From assembly GCA_022376925.1 (NCBI GenBank), contig JAIOJX010000032.1:295606897-295670896 (forward strand): DNA of 64,000 nt, given 5' to 3'. Shown here piece after piece: positions 12,070 to 24,199 of the stretch; within the stretch, counting starts at the first letter, position 1, and the number at the start of each line of letters is the position of its first letter. The DNA is from Tragulus kanchil. Taxonomy: Eukaryota; Chordata; Mammalia; Artiodactyla; Tragulidae. The notes under the pieces are model-generated. The model made no database searches and had not been told where the DNA came from. It saw nothing but the letters and a program-made list of their open reading frames with translations. The position numbers were made by a program, and so were the translations under genes.

Positions 12070-12430
12070 CGATTTCTATTGCTGTGTAACCAATGACCAT
12101 GCACTTAGTGGCTTAAAACAACCTCCTTTTATTATCTGACGGTTTCTGTGGGTCAGAAGTCTGGTTGCAGCTCATCTGGGTTCTCTGCTTCAGGGTCTCA
12201 GCAGTCTGCAGTCGAGACAGTGGCCAAGTCTGTGGGCTCCCTAGAGGCTGAACCGAGGCTCAACAGAATGCTTCCCAGCTCCGGTGGGATGTTGGCAGAG
12301 TTCATTTCCTTGTGGTTGCTGGATTGAGGCACTGGTTTCTTGGTGGGAACTCCCATCGGCTCCTGCAGGCCACCCACACTTCCTTGCCACATGGGCTTCT
12401 CCAGCTTGACCACCAGCTTCACGACAGCTT
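12070..12430 (-). mobile_element. Old interspersed repeat, family not determined
   Basis: The string ctattgctgtgtaaccaatg, 'cacttagtggcttaaaacaa', 'tttctgtgggtcagaagtct' and 'gggttctctgcttcagggtc' is a familiar high-copy mammalian fossil. I cannot name the family with confidence. It recurs at about 13168-13528. Confidence 0.5.
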
Positions 12431-12862
12431 ATTTCTTCCAGCACCTCTACTTGCAAGACATGGTCTTTCAAATAGCAAAAAAGAATCAGTCCATTGCTAT
12501 ATCCTAGTGGTTAGAGAAAAGTCTCAGGTTCTGCCCGCATTTCAGGGCAGGGAATTACCCAGAGACGTGCACCAGGAGGTGGAGATCCTCAGGAGACACT
12601 GCAGAGTCTGGGCACTGACGCTGCCGTATAGATCCCAAGTATTTTCCTCCCTTAGTAGTTTTTATTTGTTTGAGAGTTTACTGCTCTGGTTTTTATGAGA
12701 CAAATGTATTGATCTTTTTGTGGCTTCTGTATTATAATTTGTATGTTTAGAATGGCCTTGATTGTGTCAAGATTTCTCAAGCATTCACCCGATTTTTTTT
12801 TAACCCACACCATACTCTGATACTATGATTACTTTGGGATTTATTTTGACTTGAGCCTTGAG
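12431..12862. other. Sequence without recognised element
   Basis: No exon or well-defined repeat; one short read-through frame only. It recurs in copy B to about 13961. Confidence 0.4.
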
Positions 12863-14154
12863 GGACGAGCCCCATGTCCCATGTTGTTGAGGAACATATT
12901 CAAACTATATCCATGTTTTTACTCTTTGCCAATATAATGGGTGAAAAATGGCATCTGTTGTTTCAATCGGTATTCCTTTAATTATGTGAAATGTACCCAT
13001 TCCTTCAGCAATAAATAGTGAGCAGCCTCTCATTGTCTGGTGCTGTTGTTGTTAAGGACAACACAAAAGACAGGCTGAGCATCTGTTTTTGTCTTTTGCC
13101 CATTTTTCTGTCTTTTTATTGGTTTTTAAGGCTTCCTGCATATTAAGGAAGTTGGCTTTTTGTGTATTCGATTTCTATTGCTGTGTAACCAATGACCATG
13201 CACTTAGTGGCTTAAAACAACCTCCTTTTATTATCTGACGGTTTCTGTGGGTCAGAAGTCTGGTTGCAGCTCATCTGGGTTCTCTGCTTCAGGGTCTCAG
13301 CAGTCTGCAGTCGAGACAGTGGCCAAGTCTGTGGGCTCCTAGAGGCTGAACCGAGGCTCAACAGAATGCTTCCCAGCTCCGGTGGGATGTTGGCAGAGTT
13401 CATTTCCTTGTGGTTGCTGGATTGAGGCACTGGTTTCTTGGTGGGAACTCCCATCGGCTCCTGCAGGCCACCCACACTTCCTTGCCACATGGGCTTCTCC
13501 AGCTTGACCACCAGCTTCACGACAGCTTATTTCTTCCAGCACCTCTACTTGCAAGACATGGTCTTTCAAATAGCAAAAAAGAATCAGTCCATTGCTATAT
13601 CCTAGTGGTTAGAGAAAAGTCTCAGGTTCTGCCCGCATTTCAGGGCAGGGAATTACCCAGAGACGTGCACCAGGAGGTGGAGATCCTCAGGAGACACTGC
13701 AGAGTCTGGGCACTGACGCTGCCGTATAGATCCCAAGTATTTTCCTCCCTTAGTAGTTTTTATTTGTTTGAGAGTTTACTGCTCTGGTTTTTATGAGACA
13801 AATGTATTGATCTTTTTGTGGCTTCTGTATTATAATTTGTATGTTTAGAATGGCCTTGATTGTGTCAAGATTTCTCAAGCATTCACCCGATTTTTTTTTA
13901 ACCCACACCATACTCTGATACTATGATTACTTTGGGATTTATTTTGACTTGAGCCTTGAGGCAGAGACGAGCCCTTTTCCTTCTATGTACCCAGTCTATT
14001 GTCTCAATTCTTGAATAGTTTATTTTTTATGATTCCTTTCTGTTTTGTTACATGAATGTGGCCACTCATTTCCTCTGTCCATTTCCACATCAGTGTAGTC
14101 ACTGTAACTTTACAATATGCTTGTTGGTTTTAATTTTAATTATTTATTTTTTGA

Positions 14155-14182
14155 GTGTGTGTGTGTGTGTGTGTGTGTGTGT
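14155..14182 (+). repeat. (GT)14 microsatellite
   Basis: Twenty-eight uninterrupted bases of GT directly precede the mariner element. Confidence 0.97.
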
Positions 14183-14282
14183 ATTGGGTTGGCCCAAAAG
14201 TTCATTTGGTTGTTTTGTTTATTTTTTTTCCTTCATGTGACATAGTGGGAAAACTCAAACGAACTTTTGGGTCAACCCTGTA
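14182..14282. mobile_element. mariner-derived MITE
   Basis: Terminal inverted repeats: tattgggttggcccaaaag on the left and cttttgggtcaaccctgta on the right. Only about 100 bp lie between the outer ends, with no transposase, and the element is flanked by TA-like ends. It is the short ruminant/mammalian mariner form. Confidence 0.9.
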
Positions 14283-14489
14283 TTTATATTCATGTGATTT
14301 CAAATGAAAGATAATGAAAAGAGTGCAGTGAAAATCCCCCTTCCATCTCTGCCCTGGTCACCCAGCTCACTCTATAGGGGCAAACTGATGTTATCACGTT
14401 AGTTTATTGCTTCAGGGGCACCTTATGTAGTAACAAATATGAATGTAGACTCCACTTCACCACATCCTCCTGCCCAGAAGGTGACCAAC

Positions 14490-16642
14490 CATACACATTT
14501 CTGTACCTGGCATTTTTCATTCACATATTGGAGATCTTTCCATATCAGCTCACCAAGAGCATCCTTATTCTTATTTTGTTTTGTTTGAACGCACAGTCTT
14601 TTATTGTATGGATTCACCATAATGTCTTCAACTCGTTCTCCATAGATGAATGCTTAAGTGATTTACAGACTTAAAAAAATATATATATACAGACTAAGTC
14701 ACAGTGAGCAAACTCATACACATATAAATTCATATACATGCCAATATAGCTGCAAGAAAGGTTTTCTAGGAGTGGAATTGCTGGGACAAGGAGCGCATGC
14801 CTTTAGAGCTTTGATGGGTAGTGCCAGTTTACCCAACGTGGAAGCGGCACCAGTTTACATCCCTGCCTGCCATGTATGAAAGTGCCTGTTTGCCCACATC
14901 CTCCCCAGCTCAGGTTTCTTATCACACTGATCTTTGTCAGTCTTATAGATGAAGAATCATGTCTCTGGGTTCTTTCAGGTTACATTTTCCCTATTATGAG
15001 TGTAATGCGTTTTCCCCTCTAGTTGATGAATTGTGTATTACTGTATTACTGTGAACAAACTGTTCCTGTCTTTTGCCCTTAATTCTTTAAGGTGGTTGAT
15101 CTTTTTTCTTATTGCTTTTTTAGGAGCTTTTTATATATTATAAAAAGAAAGTAGACATTTTCCCAGTCTGCCTTTTGTCTTTTGACTTTTTCTATGATTT
15201 ACCATGCAGATGTTGACATGTTTTTAAGTATCAAAACTAAGCATTTTTCATTGGCTTCTATGGTTTTGTAAAAAGTCTTTTCCCCTTTGTTTCTTGTGGT
15301 ACACTATGCTTTCATCTTTATTTCTTTTTAATTTTATTTTTTTAACACCAAAATGCCTTCATCTTTAGATTTAAAATCTTTGATATATCAGGAACTTAAC
15401 ATAGTGTGTTCAGTATGGATCTGACTTAATTTTTTTTTTTTTCTAGTTTGCTAGCCAGTTGTCTCAATACAGTTTATTGAATAGTCATCTTTTCACCACT
15501 GATTTAAAATGCCACTTTTATCATATACTCCTGGAGGAGGGCCCCTGGCAAACCCAACAGTCAGCAGTATTCTGCAACTCCTGCCCAGAAGGTTACACAT
15601 TTCTGTACCTGGCATTTTCATTCACATATTGGAGATCTTTCCATATCAGCTCACCAAGAGCATCCTTATTCTTATTTTGTTTTGTTTAAAGCACAGTCTT
15701 TTATTGTATAGATTCCAAATAATGTCTTCAACTAGTTCTACATAGATGAATGCTTAAGTGATTTACAGACTTAAAAAAATATATATATACAGACTAAGTC
15801 ACAGTGAGCAAACTCATACACATATAAATTCATATACATGCCAATATAGCTGCAAGAAAGGTTTTCTAGGAGTGGAATTGCTGGGACAAGGAGCGCATGC
15901 CTTTAGAGCTTTGATGGGTAGTGCCAGTTTACCCAACGTGGAAGCGGCACCAGTTTACATCCCTGCCTGCCATGTATGAAAGTGCCTGTTTGCCCACATC
16001 CTCCCCAGCTCAGGTTTCTTATCACACTGATCTTTGTCAGTCTTATAGATGAAGAATCATGTCTCTGGGTTCTTTCAGGTTACATTTTCCCTATTATGAG
16101 TGTAATGCGTTTTCCCCTCTAGTTGATGAATTGTGTATTACTGTATTACTGTGAACAAACTGTTCCTGTCTTTTGCCCTTAATTCTTTAAGGTGGTTGAT
16201 CTTTTTTCTTATTGCTTTTTTAGGAGCTTTTTATATATTATAAAAAGAAAGTAGACATTTTCCCAGTCTGCCTTTTGTCTTTTGACTTTTTCTATGATTT
16301 ACCATGCAGATGTTGACATGTTTTTAAGTATCAAAACTAAGCATTTTTCATTGGCTTCTATGGTTTTGTAAAAAGTCTTTTCCCCTTTGTTTCTTGTGGT
16401 ACACTATGCTTTCATCTTTATTTCTTTTTAATTTTATTTTTTTAACACCAAAATGCCTTCATCTTTAGATTTAAAATCTTTGATATATCAGGAACTTAAC
16501 ATAGTGTGTTCAGTATGGATCTGACTTAATTTTTTTTTTTTTCTAGTTTGCTAGCCAGTTGTCTCAATACAGTTTATTGAATAGTCATCTTTTCACCACT
16601 GATTTAAAATGCCACTTTTATCATATACTCCTGGAGGAGGGC
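14490..16642. repeat. Tandem duplication 4 (period 1100 bp)
   Basis: Copy A is about 14490-15543 and copy B about 15590-16642. The bases 15544-15590 read like an error-laden version of the BovA sequence that truly follows copy B (gggcatggcaacccactcca). The start of copy B also lacks about 11 bases found in copy A (near 14481). Confidence 0.93.
14500..15460 (-). mobile_element. L1M LINE 3' end, antisense
   Basis: 'tctaggagtggaattgctggg', 'gaaagtgcctgtttgccc', 'cacatcctccccagctcag', 'aggagctttttatatattat' and 'gtctgccttttgtcttttgac' follow the order of an antisense L1M 3' region. It recurs at about 15600-16560. Confidence 0.8.
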
Positions 16643-16758
16643 ATGGCAACCCACTCCAGTATTCTTGCCTAGAAAATCCCATGAACAGAGGCGAACTGGC
16701 AGTCAGCAGTCCATGGGGTCTCAAAGAGTCAGACATGACTGAAGTGACTTAGCACATG
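16630..16758 (+). mobile_element. BovA SINE fragment
   Basis: It starts ctggaggagggcatggcaac and continues ttgcctagaaaatcccatga to tcagacatgactgaagtgac. No tRNA head. Confidence 0.9.
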
Positions 16759-16989
16759 ATATAATAAATTTCCGCATGTGTTTGATGATATTTTGAGACT
16801 CCTATTGTCTTTTGGGTTATATGTCTATTCGTACACCAGAATCACACTGATTACCGTAGCTTTATATTATATTGTTAAATTCTGATAGGGTTAATTCATT
16901 CTCATGCTTCTTCTCAGGGATTTTTTCAGGCTATTCTTGCCTAGTTATTTTTCCAGGTGAACTTTAAAATCGACTCATTACAACCTATT

Positions 16990-17230
16990 TTTAGAAATTC
17001 CATCCCTAATGGGTCTTGGTAGCTGAATGATGTGATCAGATTTGTGTTTTATAAAGATGATTCTGACTGCGTTGTGGAAACTAGGTTGGAGGAAACAAGA
17101 TCAGAGACAAAAAAAAAAAAAAAAAAAAACCCAGTGGCAAGGCTATTGCAGTGACTATGGGGAGCAGATGAATGAGAAATTGAGGAATGGGTTGGGGAAG
17201 TGTTTGGAAAGTCAGAGTAATCAGACTTGG
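16990..17230. mobile_element. Probable L2-type repeat with an A20-type run
   Basis: 'gctgaatgatgtgatcagat', 'aaagatgattctgactgcg' and 'aaggctattgcagtgactat' resemble an old repeat seen elsewhere in mammals. A run of A at about 17109-17129 interrupts it. Confidence 0.5.
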
Positions 17231-17442
17231 TGATGCTTGGGGTGGGGAGGAACTGGGAGGGAGCACTCAACAAGGACCCCACAGGGCTCGGCAGTCTCCA
17301 GAGGTTTGAAATACACAAAACACAGCTGATGTGGGAGGAGAACAGCTTTGCCTCCACACATGCTGAGTCTGAAATTCCAGCCTGGTAGTCCTAGAAGAGG
17401 TTATTCAGAGGGCTGTCAAACTATACATCTAAAGCATTGGTG

Positions 17443-17768
17443 GGGGCTTCCCCTGGTGGTCCAGTGGGTAAGAACACCGCCTTGCAGTGCAAGGGGCGCC
17501 GGTTCGATCCCTGGCCTGGGAAGATCCCACGTGCCACGGAGCGGCTGGACTGATGTGTCCAATTACCGAGCTGGAGCTCTGGGGCGCATGCGCCTAGAGT
17601 TGGCGCTCTACAATGACAGAGACCACCGCGATGGGAGGCCTACAGGAGCCAGAGAACAAGGACGGATGAAAATGGAGAAATGGAAGACCAGTGGAAGTGG
17701 TCCACCCATCCCTCTCCCTCCCCACCCCACTCCCCAAAAAGATAAATAAATAAAATAAATGTTAAAAA
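17443..17768 (+). mobile_element. CHR-2-like tRNA-Glu SINE, long subtype
   Basis: It runs gggggcttcccctggtggtc, gttcgatccctgg, gtccaattaccgagctggag, then a C-rich 'ctccctccccaccccactcc' part and an AAATAA tail. Target-site duplications aaagcattggtg lie at 17431-17442 and 17769-17780. Confidence 0.93.
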
Positions 17769-17874
17769 AAAGCATTGGTGAGAAGTCTGTGCTGGAGATA
17801 CAGGGCTATACAACAGAGCCCTGAGGAAGACCAGTGCTTACAGGATGCCAGGGAGTTCAGGAGTCGGCATACTG

Positions 17875-18064
17875 TTATTGTTGTTTGGTCGCTAAGTCGT
17901 GTCTACTCCTTGTGACCCCATGGCCTGCAGCACACCAGACTCTCTCCTCCACTCTCTCCTGGAGCTTGCTCAGACTCATGTCCATTGAGTTGGTGATTCC
18001 ATCCAACCATCTCCTCTCTGACGCCCCCTTCTCCTTCTGCCCTCAATCTTTCCCAACCTCAGGG
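17875..18064 (-). mobile_element. BovB LINE 3' fragment, antisense
   Basis: ttgtttggtcgctaagtcgt, 'tggcctgcagcacaccagac' and 'ccatccaaccatctcctctc' are the antisense BovB tail. Confidence 0.9.
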
Positions 18065-18069
18065 GAGTC

Positions 18070-18640
18070 AGCATAGAAGACTGGAAAGAAATACTCACAG
18101 AGATAGGAGAAGAATTGGAGAGCATGGAGTCACAGATGTCAGGGAAGACTGTCTTCCAGAGAGTGAATTGTCAGTAATTTCAGATGCCTCTGAGAGGTCA
18201 AGTAACTTAAGAGCTAAAAAAATCCAGTTGGGTTTGGTAACAAGGGAAGTCCATGGTTATCGTGGGGAGAGAAGATTCAGTGGAGAGAGGGGTCAGGGCC
18301 TGAGGAGGAGGTAGAAGTTGAGGAGGGGTTGAGGCCACTCCTTCATCAAGAAGCTTGGCTGTGGAGAAGGGAAGAGGCAGTAATGAGAGAACAGAGCATC
18401 GAGTTATATCTCAAACCCCTCCCACACTCCATGGGAGAGGGTTACTCTGGTGAAATGCAGATGACAGGGAGGCAGTGGAGGGGGGAAGAGGGTCGTGACC
18501 TGAGGCTTTGAGGACCAGGAATCTCAAGATGGATATCAGGGCTTAGAGAACCTGGCCAGTGTGAACTGTCCACCAAGGGGCAATCTAGTTGTAGTCTAGG
18601 TGTATCATTCTCTCATGGTTTTTACTTCTCATTTTGTTGA
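18070..18640. other. Sequence without recognised element
   Basis: Purine-rich sequence with no exon or named repeat. The part from 18445 is included in duplication 5. Confidence 0.45.
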
Positions 18641-18664
18641 GTTTTCTAATTTTTTGTTTGGCTA

Positions 18665-18944
18665 GATTTAAAAACTCTGTTTATGGCACACTGGATCTTT
18701 GTGGCTGCACATGGGCTTTTTCGAGTTGCAGAAAGCAGGATTTCCTCTCTAGTTGCAGTGCGTGGCTTCTCCTTGTGGTGGCTTCTCATGGTGGTGGCTT
18801 CTCTTATGGCTCTAGGCTGTGCAGGCTCAGTAGTTGTGGTGCTCAAGCTTAGTTGCCCCAGAGCATGTGGAATCCTCTTGGACCAGGGATCATTCCTTCA
18901 TTGCTAGGAGGATTCTTAACCACTGCACCGCCAGGGAAGTCCCA
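18665..18944 (-). mobile_element. CHR-1-type tRNA-Glu SINE, antisense (nearly full length)
   Basis: 'ctggatctttgtggctgcac', gtggcttctccttgtggtgg, 'caggctcagtagttgtggtg' and the head ending accgccagggaagtccca give the full antisense CHR-1 order. Repeated at 19780-20059. Confidence 0.92.
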
Positions 18945-19048
18945 GTTTGGGTATTTTTATAAATTGAGAATTTAGAGAAAGGACTTCTAAGAAATTGGAA
19001 TCAGGTTTAGAAATTTAATTGGTGATTAAGTTAAAAAGCAAGGTACAG

Positions 19049-19321
19049 GACTTTGCTGGTGGTCCAGTGGATAAAGAGTCCACCTTACAGTATAAGGGGC
19101 ACTGGTTTGATCCCTGGCCCAGGAAGATTCCACATGCTGTGGAGCGGCTGGACCAGTGCGTCCAATTATGAGCCAGTGCTCTGGAGCACTTGCATCCAGA
19201 GCCGGTGCTCTGCAACAAGAGAGGCCACTGCGATGAGAGGCTCACACAGACCATAGAATAAGATGGATTAAAATGAATAAATAAAATAAAAAACAATAAA
19301 AGAGGCCAAAATTAAAAAAAA
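19049..19321 (+). mobile_element. CHR-2-like tRNA-Glu SINE, short subtype
   Basis: It begins gactttgctggtggtccagt, has ctggtttgatccctggccca and gtgcgtccaattatgagcc, and ends in an A tail. Target-site duplications aaaaagcaaggtacag lie at 19033-19048 and 19322-19337. Repeated at about 20164-20436; its 3' half appears a third time at 21404-21528. Confidence 0.92.
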
Positions 19322-20310
19322 AAAAAGCAAGGTACAGAACAATGTATTAGTATGCTACTATTTATGTAAAAAAAAAAGGTGGTAGAAATAATGTATATTT
19401 ATATTTGTTGTACATACATAACAGTTCAGGAAAAAGGACCATTCCCTGGACTGTCCTGTCCGGGCCATACAATCCACAGTCTGACTGGGTGGGCTATTAA
19501 GCGTTCTGCACCCAACTCCACCATGGACAGCAAGGAGTTCCTGACAACCACTAGCTCATCTCTGGTGAAATGCAGATGACAGGGAGGCAGTGGAGGGGGG
19601 AAGAGGGTCGTGACCTGAGGCTTTGAGGACCAGGAATCTCAAGATGGATATCAGGGCTTAGAGAACCTGGCCAGTGTGAACTGTCCACCAAGGGGCAATC
19701 TAGTTGTAGTCTAGGTGTATCATTCTCTCATGGTTTTTACTTCTCATTTTGTTGAGTTTTCTAATTTTTTGTTTGGCTAGATTTAAAAACTCTGTTTATG
19801 GCACACTGGATCTTTGTGGCTGCACATGGGCTTTTTCGAGTTGCAGAAAGCAGGATTTCCTCTCTAGTTGCAGTGCGTGGCTTCTCCTTGTGGTGGCTTC
19901 TCATGGTGGTGGCTTCTCTTATGGCTCTAGGCTGTGCAGGCTCAGTAGTTGTGGTGCTCAAGCTTAGTTGCCCCAGAGCATGTGGAATCCTCTTGGACCA
20001 GGGATCATTCCTTCATTGCTAGGAGGATTCTTAACCACTGCACCGCCAGGGAAGTCCCAGTTTGGGTATTTTTATAAATTGAGAATTTAGAGAAAGGACT
20101 TCTAAGAAATTGGAATCAGGTTTAGAAATTTAATTGGTGATTAAGTTAAAAAGCAAGGTACAGGACTTTGCTGGTGGTCCAGTGGATAAAGAGTCCACCT
20201 TACAGTATAAGGGGCACTGGTTTGATCCCTGGCCCAGGAAGATTCCACATGCTGTGGAGCGGCTGGACCAGTGCGTCCAATTATGAGCCAGTGCTCTGGA
20301 GCACTTGCAT

Positions 20311-22471
20311 CCAGAGCCGGTGCTCTGCAACAAGAGAGGCCACTGCGATGAGAGGCTCACACAGACCATAGAATAAGATGGATTAAAATGAATAAATAAA
20401 ATAAAAAACAATAAAAGAGGCCAAAATTAAAAAAAAAAAAAGCAAGGTACAGAACAATGTATTAGTATGCTACTATTTATGTAAAAAAAAAAGGTGGTAG
20501 AAATAATGTATATTTATATTTGTTGTACATACATAACAGTTCAGGAAAAAGGACCATTCCCTGGACTGTCCTGTCCGGGCCATACAATCCACAGTCTGAC
20601 TGGGTGGGCTATTAAGCGTTCTGCACCCAACTCCACCATGGACAGCAAGGAGTTCCTGACAACCACTAGCTCATCTCCTGCCATTCAGCCCGGTTCTGAC
20701 ACTGTTTTCCCAGAGATAAAGGACTCGGTCCTGTAAGACGGCCTCCCTCTATGTTTCAGACACCAAGTTACAAGTCTAGGTCTTAGAGTTACATACGACT
20801 TCTGTCCAACCCAACTTGACTGCAAATCCAAGGTTCCTATGACTTCCTTCTCCTTTGGGTTCAGTTAGTTTGACAGAGCAGCTCCTAGACCTCAGGGTCA
20901 CATTTACTTACACTTCCCAGCTTATTATAGAACAATGTGATAAATGATAGAGGTGAACATCCAGATGTAAGAGAGGCATAGGGCAAAGAAGGTGGGAGAG
21001 AGCACAGAGTTTCCAGGCCCTCTTTAGAACACGCCCCTCCCGTCAGATCTCCAGTTTTTCCCAGCCAGGGGGTTCGCCAAGCCCCATCCTCTTGGAGACT
21101 TCCTACAGAAGACCCATTGCCAGCATCATTGACCATTGGGGATCGACTCCACATCCAGTCCCTCTCCTGCCCTGGTGGTGGAGGTGGGGAAACTGAACGT
21201 TTCAACCCTCTGATCACAGGGTGGGTTCTCTTGACCACCAGCCCCTACCGCTGGGTGCACTCCCAGAGTCTCCTGATCAGCAGAGCAAAGGACACCCCGT
21301 GCCGCTCTCAGCACTTGGGAGAATCCACAGGCTTTGGAACGGTGTGCCAGAAATGAGGAGGAAGACCAGATGTATTTTCCAGGGCTCAGCCATTTTGGGC
21401 ATGCCAGAGCCGGTGCTCTGCAACAAGAGAGGCCACTGCGATGAGAGGCTCACACAGACCATAGAATAAGATGGATTAAAATGAATAAATAAAATAAAAA
21501 ACAATAAAAGAGGCCAAAATTAAAAAAAAAAAGCAAGGTACAGAACAATGTATTAGTATGCTACTATTTATGTAAAAAAAAAAGGTGGTAGAAATAATGT
21601 ATATTTATATTTGTTGTACATACATAACAGTTCAGGAAAAAGGACCATTCCCTGGACTGTCCTGTCCGGGCCATACAATCCACAGTCTGACTGGGTGGGC
21701 TATTAAGCGTTCTGCACCCAACTCCACCATGGACAGCAAGGAGTTCCTGACAACCACTAGCTCATCTCCTGCCATTCAGCCCGGTTCTGACACTGTTTTC
21801 CCAGAGATAAAGGACTCGGTCCTGTAAGACGGCCTCCCTCTATGTTTCAGACACCAAGTTACAAGTCTAGGTCTTAGAGTTACATACGACTTCTGTCCAA
21901 CCCAACTTGACTGCAAATCCAAGGTTCCTATGACTTCCTTCTCCTTTGGGTTCAGTTAGTTTGACAGAGCAGCTCCTAGACCTCAGGGTCACATTTACTT
22001 ACACTTCCCAGCTTATTATAGAACAATGTGATAAATGATAGAGGTGAACATCCAGATGTAAGAGAGGCATAGGGCAAAGAAGGTGGGAGAGAGCACAGAG
22101 TTTCCAGGCCCTCTTTAGAACACGCCCCTCCCGTCAGATCTCCAGTTTTTCCCAGCCAGGGGGTTCGCCAAGCCCCATCCTCTTGGAGACTTCCTACAGA
22201 AGACCCATTGCCAGCATCATTGACCATTGGGGATCGACTCCACATCCAGTCCCTCTCCTGCCCTGGTGGTGGAGGTGGGGAAACTGAACGTTTCAACCCT
22301 CTGATCACAGGGTGGGTTCTCTTGACCACCAGCCCCTACCGCTGGGTGCACTCCCAGAGTCTCCTGATCAGCAGAGCAAAGGACACCCCGTGCCGCTCTC
22401 AGCACTTGGGAGAATCCACAGGCTTTGGAACGGTGTGCCAGAAATGAGGAGGAAGACCAGATGTATTTTCC
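20311..22471. repeat. Tandem duplication 6 (period 1091-1093 bp), overlapping duplication 5
   Basis: Copy A is about 20311-21380 and copy B about 21404-22471. A 23-nt filler (21381-21403) that matches neither flank separates them. Copy B has a shorter A run in the SINE tail. Because duplication 6 starts inside copy B of duplication 5, the 20311-20674 segment exists three times in total (19196-19559, 20311-20674 and 21404-21767). Confidence 0.95.
20675..21380. other. Sequence without recognised element
   Basis: No exon, transposon or RNA gene recognised. Repeated to 22471 by duplication 6. Confidence 0.4.
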
Positions 22472-22644
22472 TGGTTAAAAATCACAATACACAGCTGCAA
22501 AGGTGGTTTATAGGGAAGAGAAGGAGACAGGGGACAGTCATCGTATTGACACGGACAGAGTCACCCCCGGTTATCTGCTTCCCAGCTTGAGTACATCCCT
22601 TGACAGTTACTCCTGTGACTTTTCAGTCTCTCCATTACCGTAAA

Positions 22645-22801
22645 GAATCCACAGGTTTGATCCCTGGGTCAGGAAGATCCCCTGGAGGAAGGCATGGCAA
22701 CCACTCCAGTATTCTTGCCTGAAAAATCCCACGGATGGAGGAACCTGGTGGGCTGGAGTCCATAGGGTCACAAAGAGCTGGACACAACCAAGCGACTGAG
22801 T
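22645..22801 (+). mobile_element. Bov-tA SINE (head truncated)
   Basis: aggtttgatccctgggtcag (tRNA B box), ggaaggcatggcaaccactc, 'attcttgcctgaaaaatcc' and gggtcacaaagagctggaca are all present. Confidence 0.92.
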
Positions 22802-24040
22802 AGGCTCCCTTGCATGGGGATCACAATGGGACCCCCTCCGCCATCTCCTTCCTTCCTGGAAATGAGGCCTCCTGAGCTGGCATCGGCAGGGCTGACCATG
22901 CTGACCTCACTGGTCACTGGCCAGAGCTGGAGAGAGGTCCACCTTCGTCACTCGTAAGGAGGAGACCCTGCCCTACTCCTGGGAACCAAGGAGCTGTCAA
23001 TACACATTCCCCCACCCAAAGGAGGGGCTGGCTCAGGATGGCAGCTCTCACCCACTCACAGCGGAGCAGCTGGTTTCCTCTCCTCTGTCTGGAGGCAGAG
23101 TGGGTCACTTGGAGGTGAGAATAAAAGGTTTCCTCCTTGTGAGGCCTGCCAGTTTTTATGAGGGGACAAAAGGAATACCAAACCAATTTAATTTGGGGTC
23201 TCCCAGCATGCAGCCTGACACATTGGCAGGTTTAACTCAAATTAAATGGAGAACCTGGTCCCACAGCCCAGTCCTTCCACTTTTGGTAGCTTGGTTCCTC
23301 ATGGAGAAGAGGGACCTCATAAAGGTGAATTTTTAGAAACCTCTCAACAGGGCAGATTCCCCCAAGCATATTTTATAGCTCAGCCTAAGGGAAAATGTAG
23401 CAGGTGCAGGGCCCTATGAAAAGGGAACGGCCTGTGAGAGGAGGTCGTAGGGTCCCCTCTCAGGTGGAGTCCAGCAGGGACCAGGTGCCTACGGCAGGCA
23501 GGGTGTGCTATACAGTGGGGTTGGTAGCCTAGTAAGGGTGGTGAATCCGGGAGGAACAGGACACTGCGCGCCTCTCCACGAGCAAGCAGTCAGATGAGGA
23601 AAAGTACCCAGGGCTCTTTTAAATCAAAAACAGGATGTACATTTTGTTGCTTTTTTAAAAAAACTCAACCTGCTTTATTTAGAATCACCATGTGCTATTC
23701 TAACTAAATATTCCAGATTACTTTATTCCCTCTAGAAACATTTTATTTTATGATACCTTTCTAGTTCCTTTGTGAAATTATATACTTATTTTGTCCTTTA
23801 AAGTCATGTAAAAGAACATTTAGGTAATAATTTTGGTAGGCCCTATGATAGAACACTGAGCTTTTATCTCTCTTTTTGCTTGTCTATAGAAGTTACTGGG
23901 TTAAATCTAAAAAAGGTACCCTTAATTTATTATAATTTCATAATTTTAATGTAAAAAATTAAACTTATATTTCAAATTTTAAAATAGACCCAACGTAGAG
24001 AATAGAGTAATGATCCCTTTTATAATCATCCCCAGTCTTA
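22802..24040. other. Sequence without recognised element
   Basis: GC-rich start, AT-rich end. I found no exon in frame with CRTC3 and no named repeat. Confidence 0.45.
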
Positions 24041-24044
24041 GTGA

Positions 24045-24180
24045 TTTCCAGTTTTATTGAGGCACAGTTGGCATGTAACATTTTGTATTAGTTTAAGATA
24101 TACAACAGAATGATTTCCTATGTGTCTGTATTGCAAGATAGTTACCACAATAAGTCTAATTAACATCCAATAGAATAAAA
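24045..24180 (-). mobile_element. L1 3' UTR fragment, antisense
   Basis: 'tccagttttattgaggcaca', 'attagtttaagatatacaac' and 'agatagttaccacaataagt' match the antisense L1 3' UTR. Confidence 0.75.
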
Positions 24181-24199
24181 CCTAGTCACTCAGGTGATT

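Larger units (their letters stand above)
11788..13961. repeat. Tandem duplication 3 (period 1098-1101 bp)
   Basis: Copy A is about 11788-12862 and copy B about 12889-13961. The junction segment 12863-12888 (ggacgagccccatgtcccat and six more bases) looks like a corrupted version of the true continuation after 13961 (gcagagacgagccc). The copies differ at their first bases (gaacatctattc against gaacatattc) and by one C near 12240. Confidence 0.95.
18445..20674. repeat. Tandem duplication 5 (period 1115 bp)
   Basis: Copy A is about 18445-19559 and copy B about 19560-20674, head to tail with only a few bases of microhomology (CTCT) at the junction. No differences were noticed between the copies. 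It contains one CHR-1 and one CHR-2-like SINE. Confidence 0.96.

Noticed and set aside
14155..14182. CRISPR or structured repeat array
   Set aside because: It is a plain dinucleotide microsatellite in a mammalian genome; no spacer-repeat pattern anywhere in the window.
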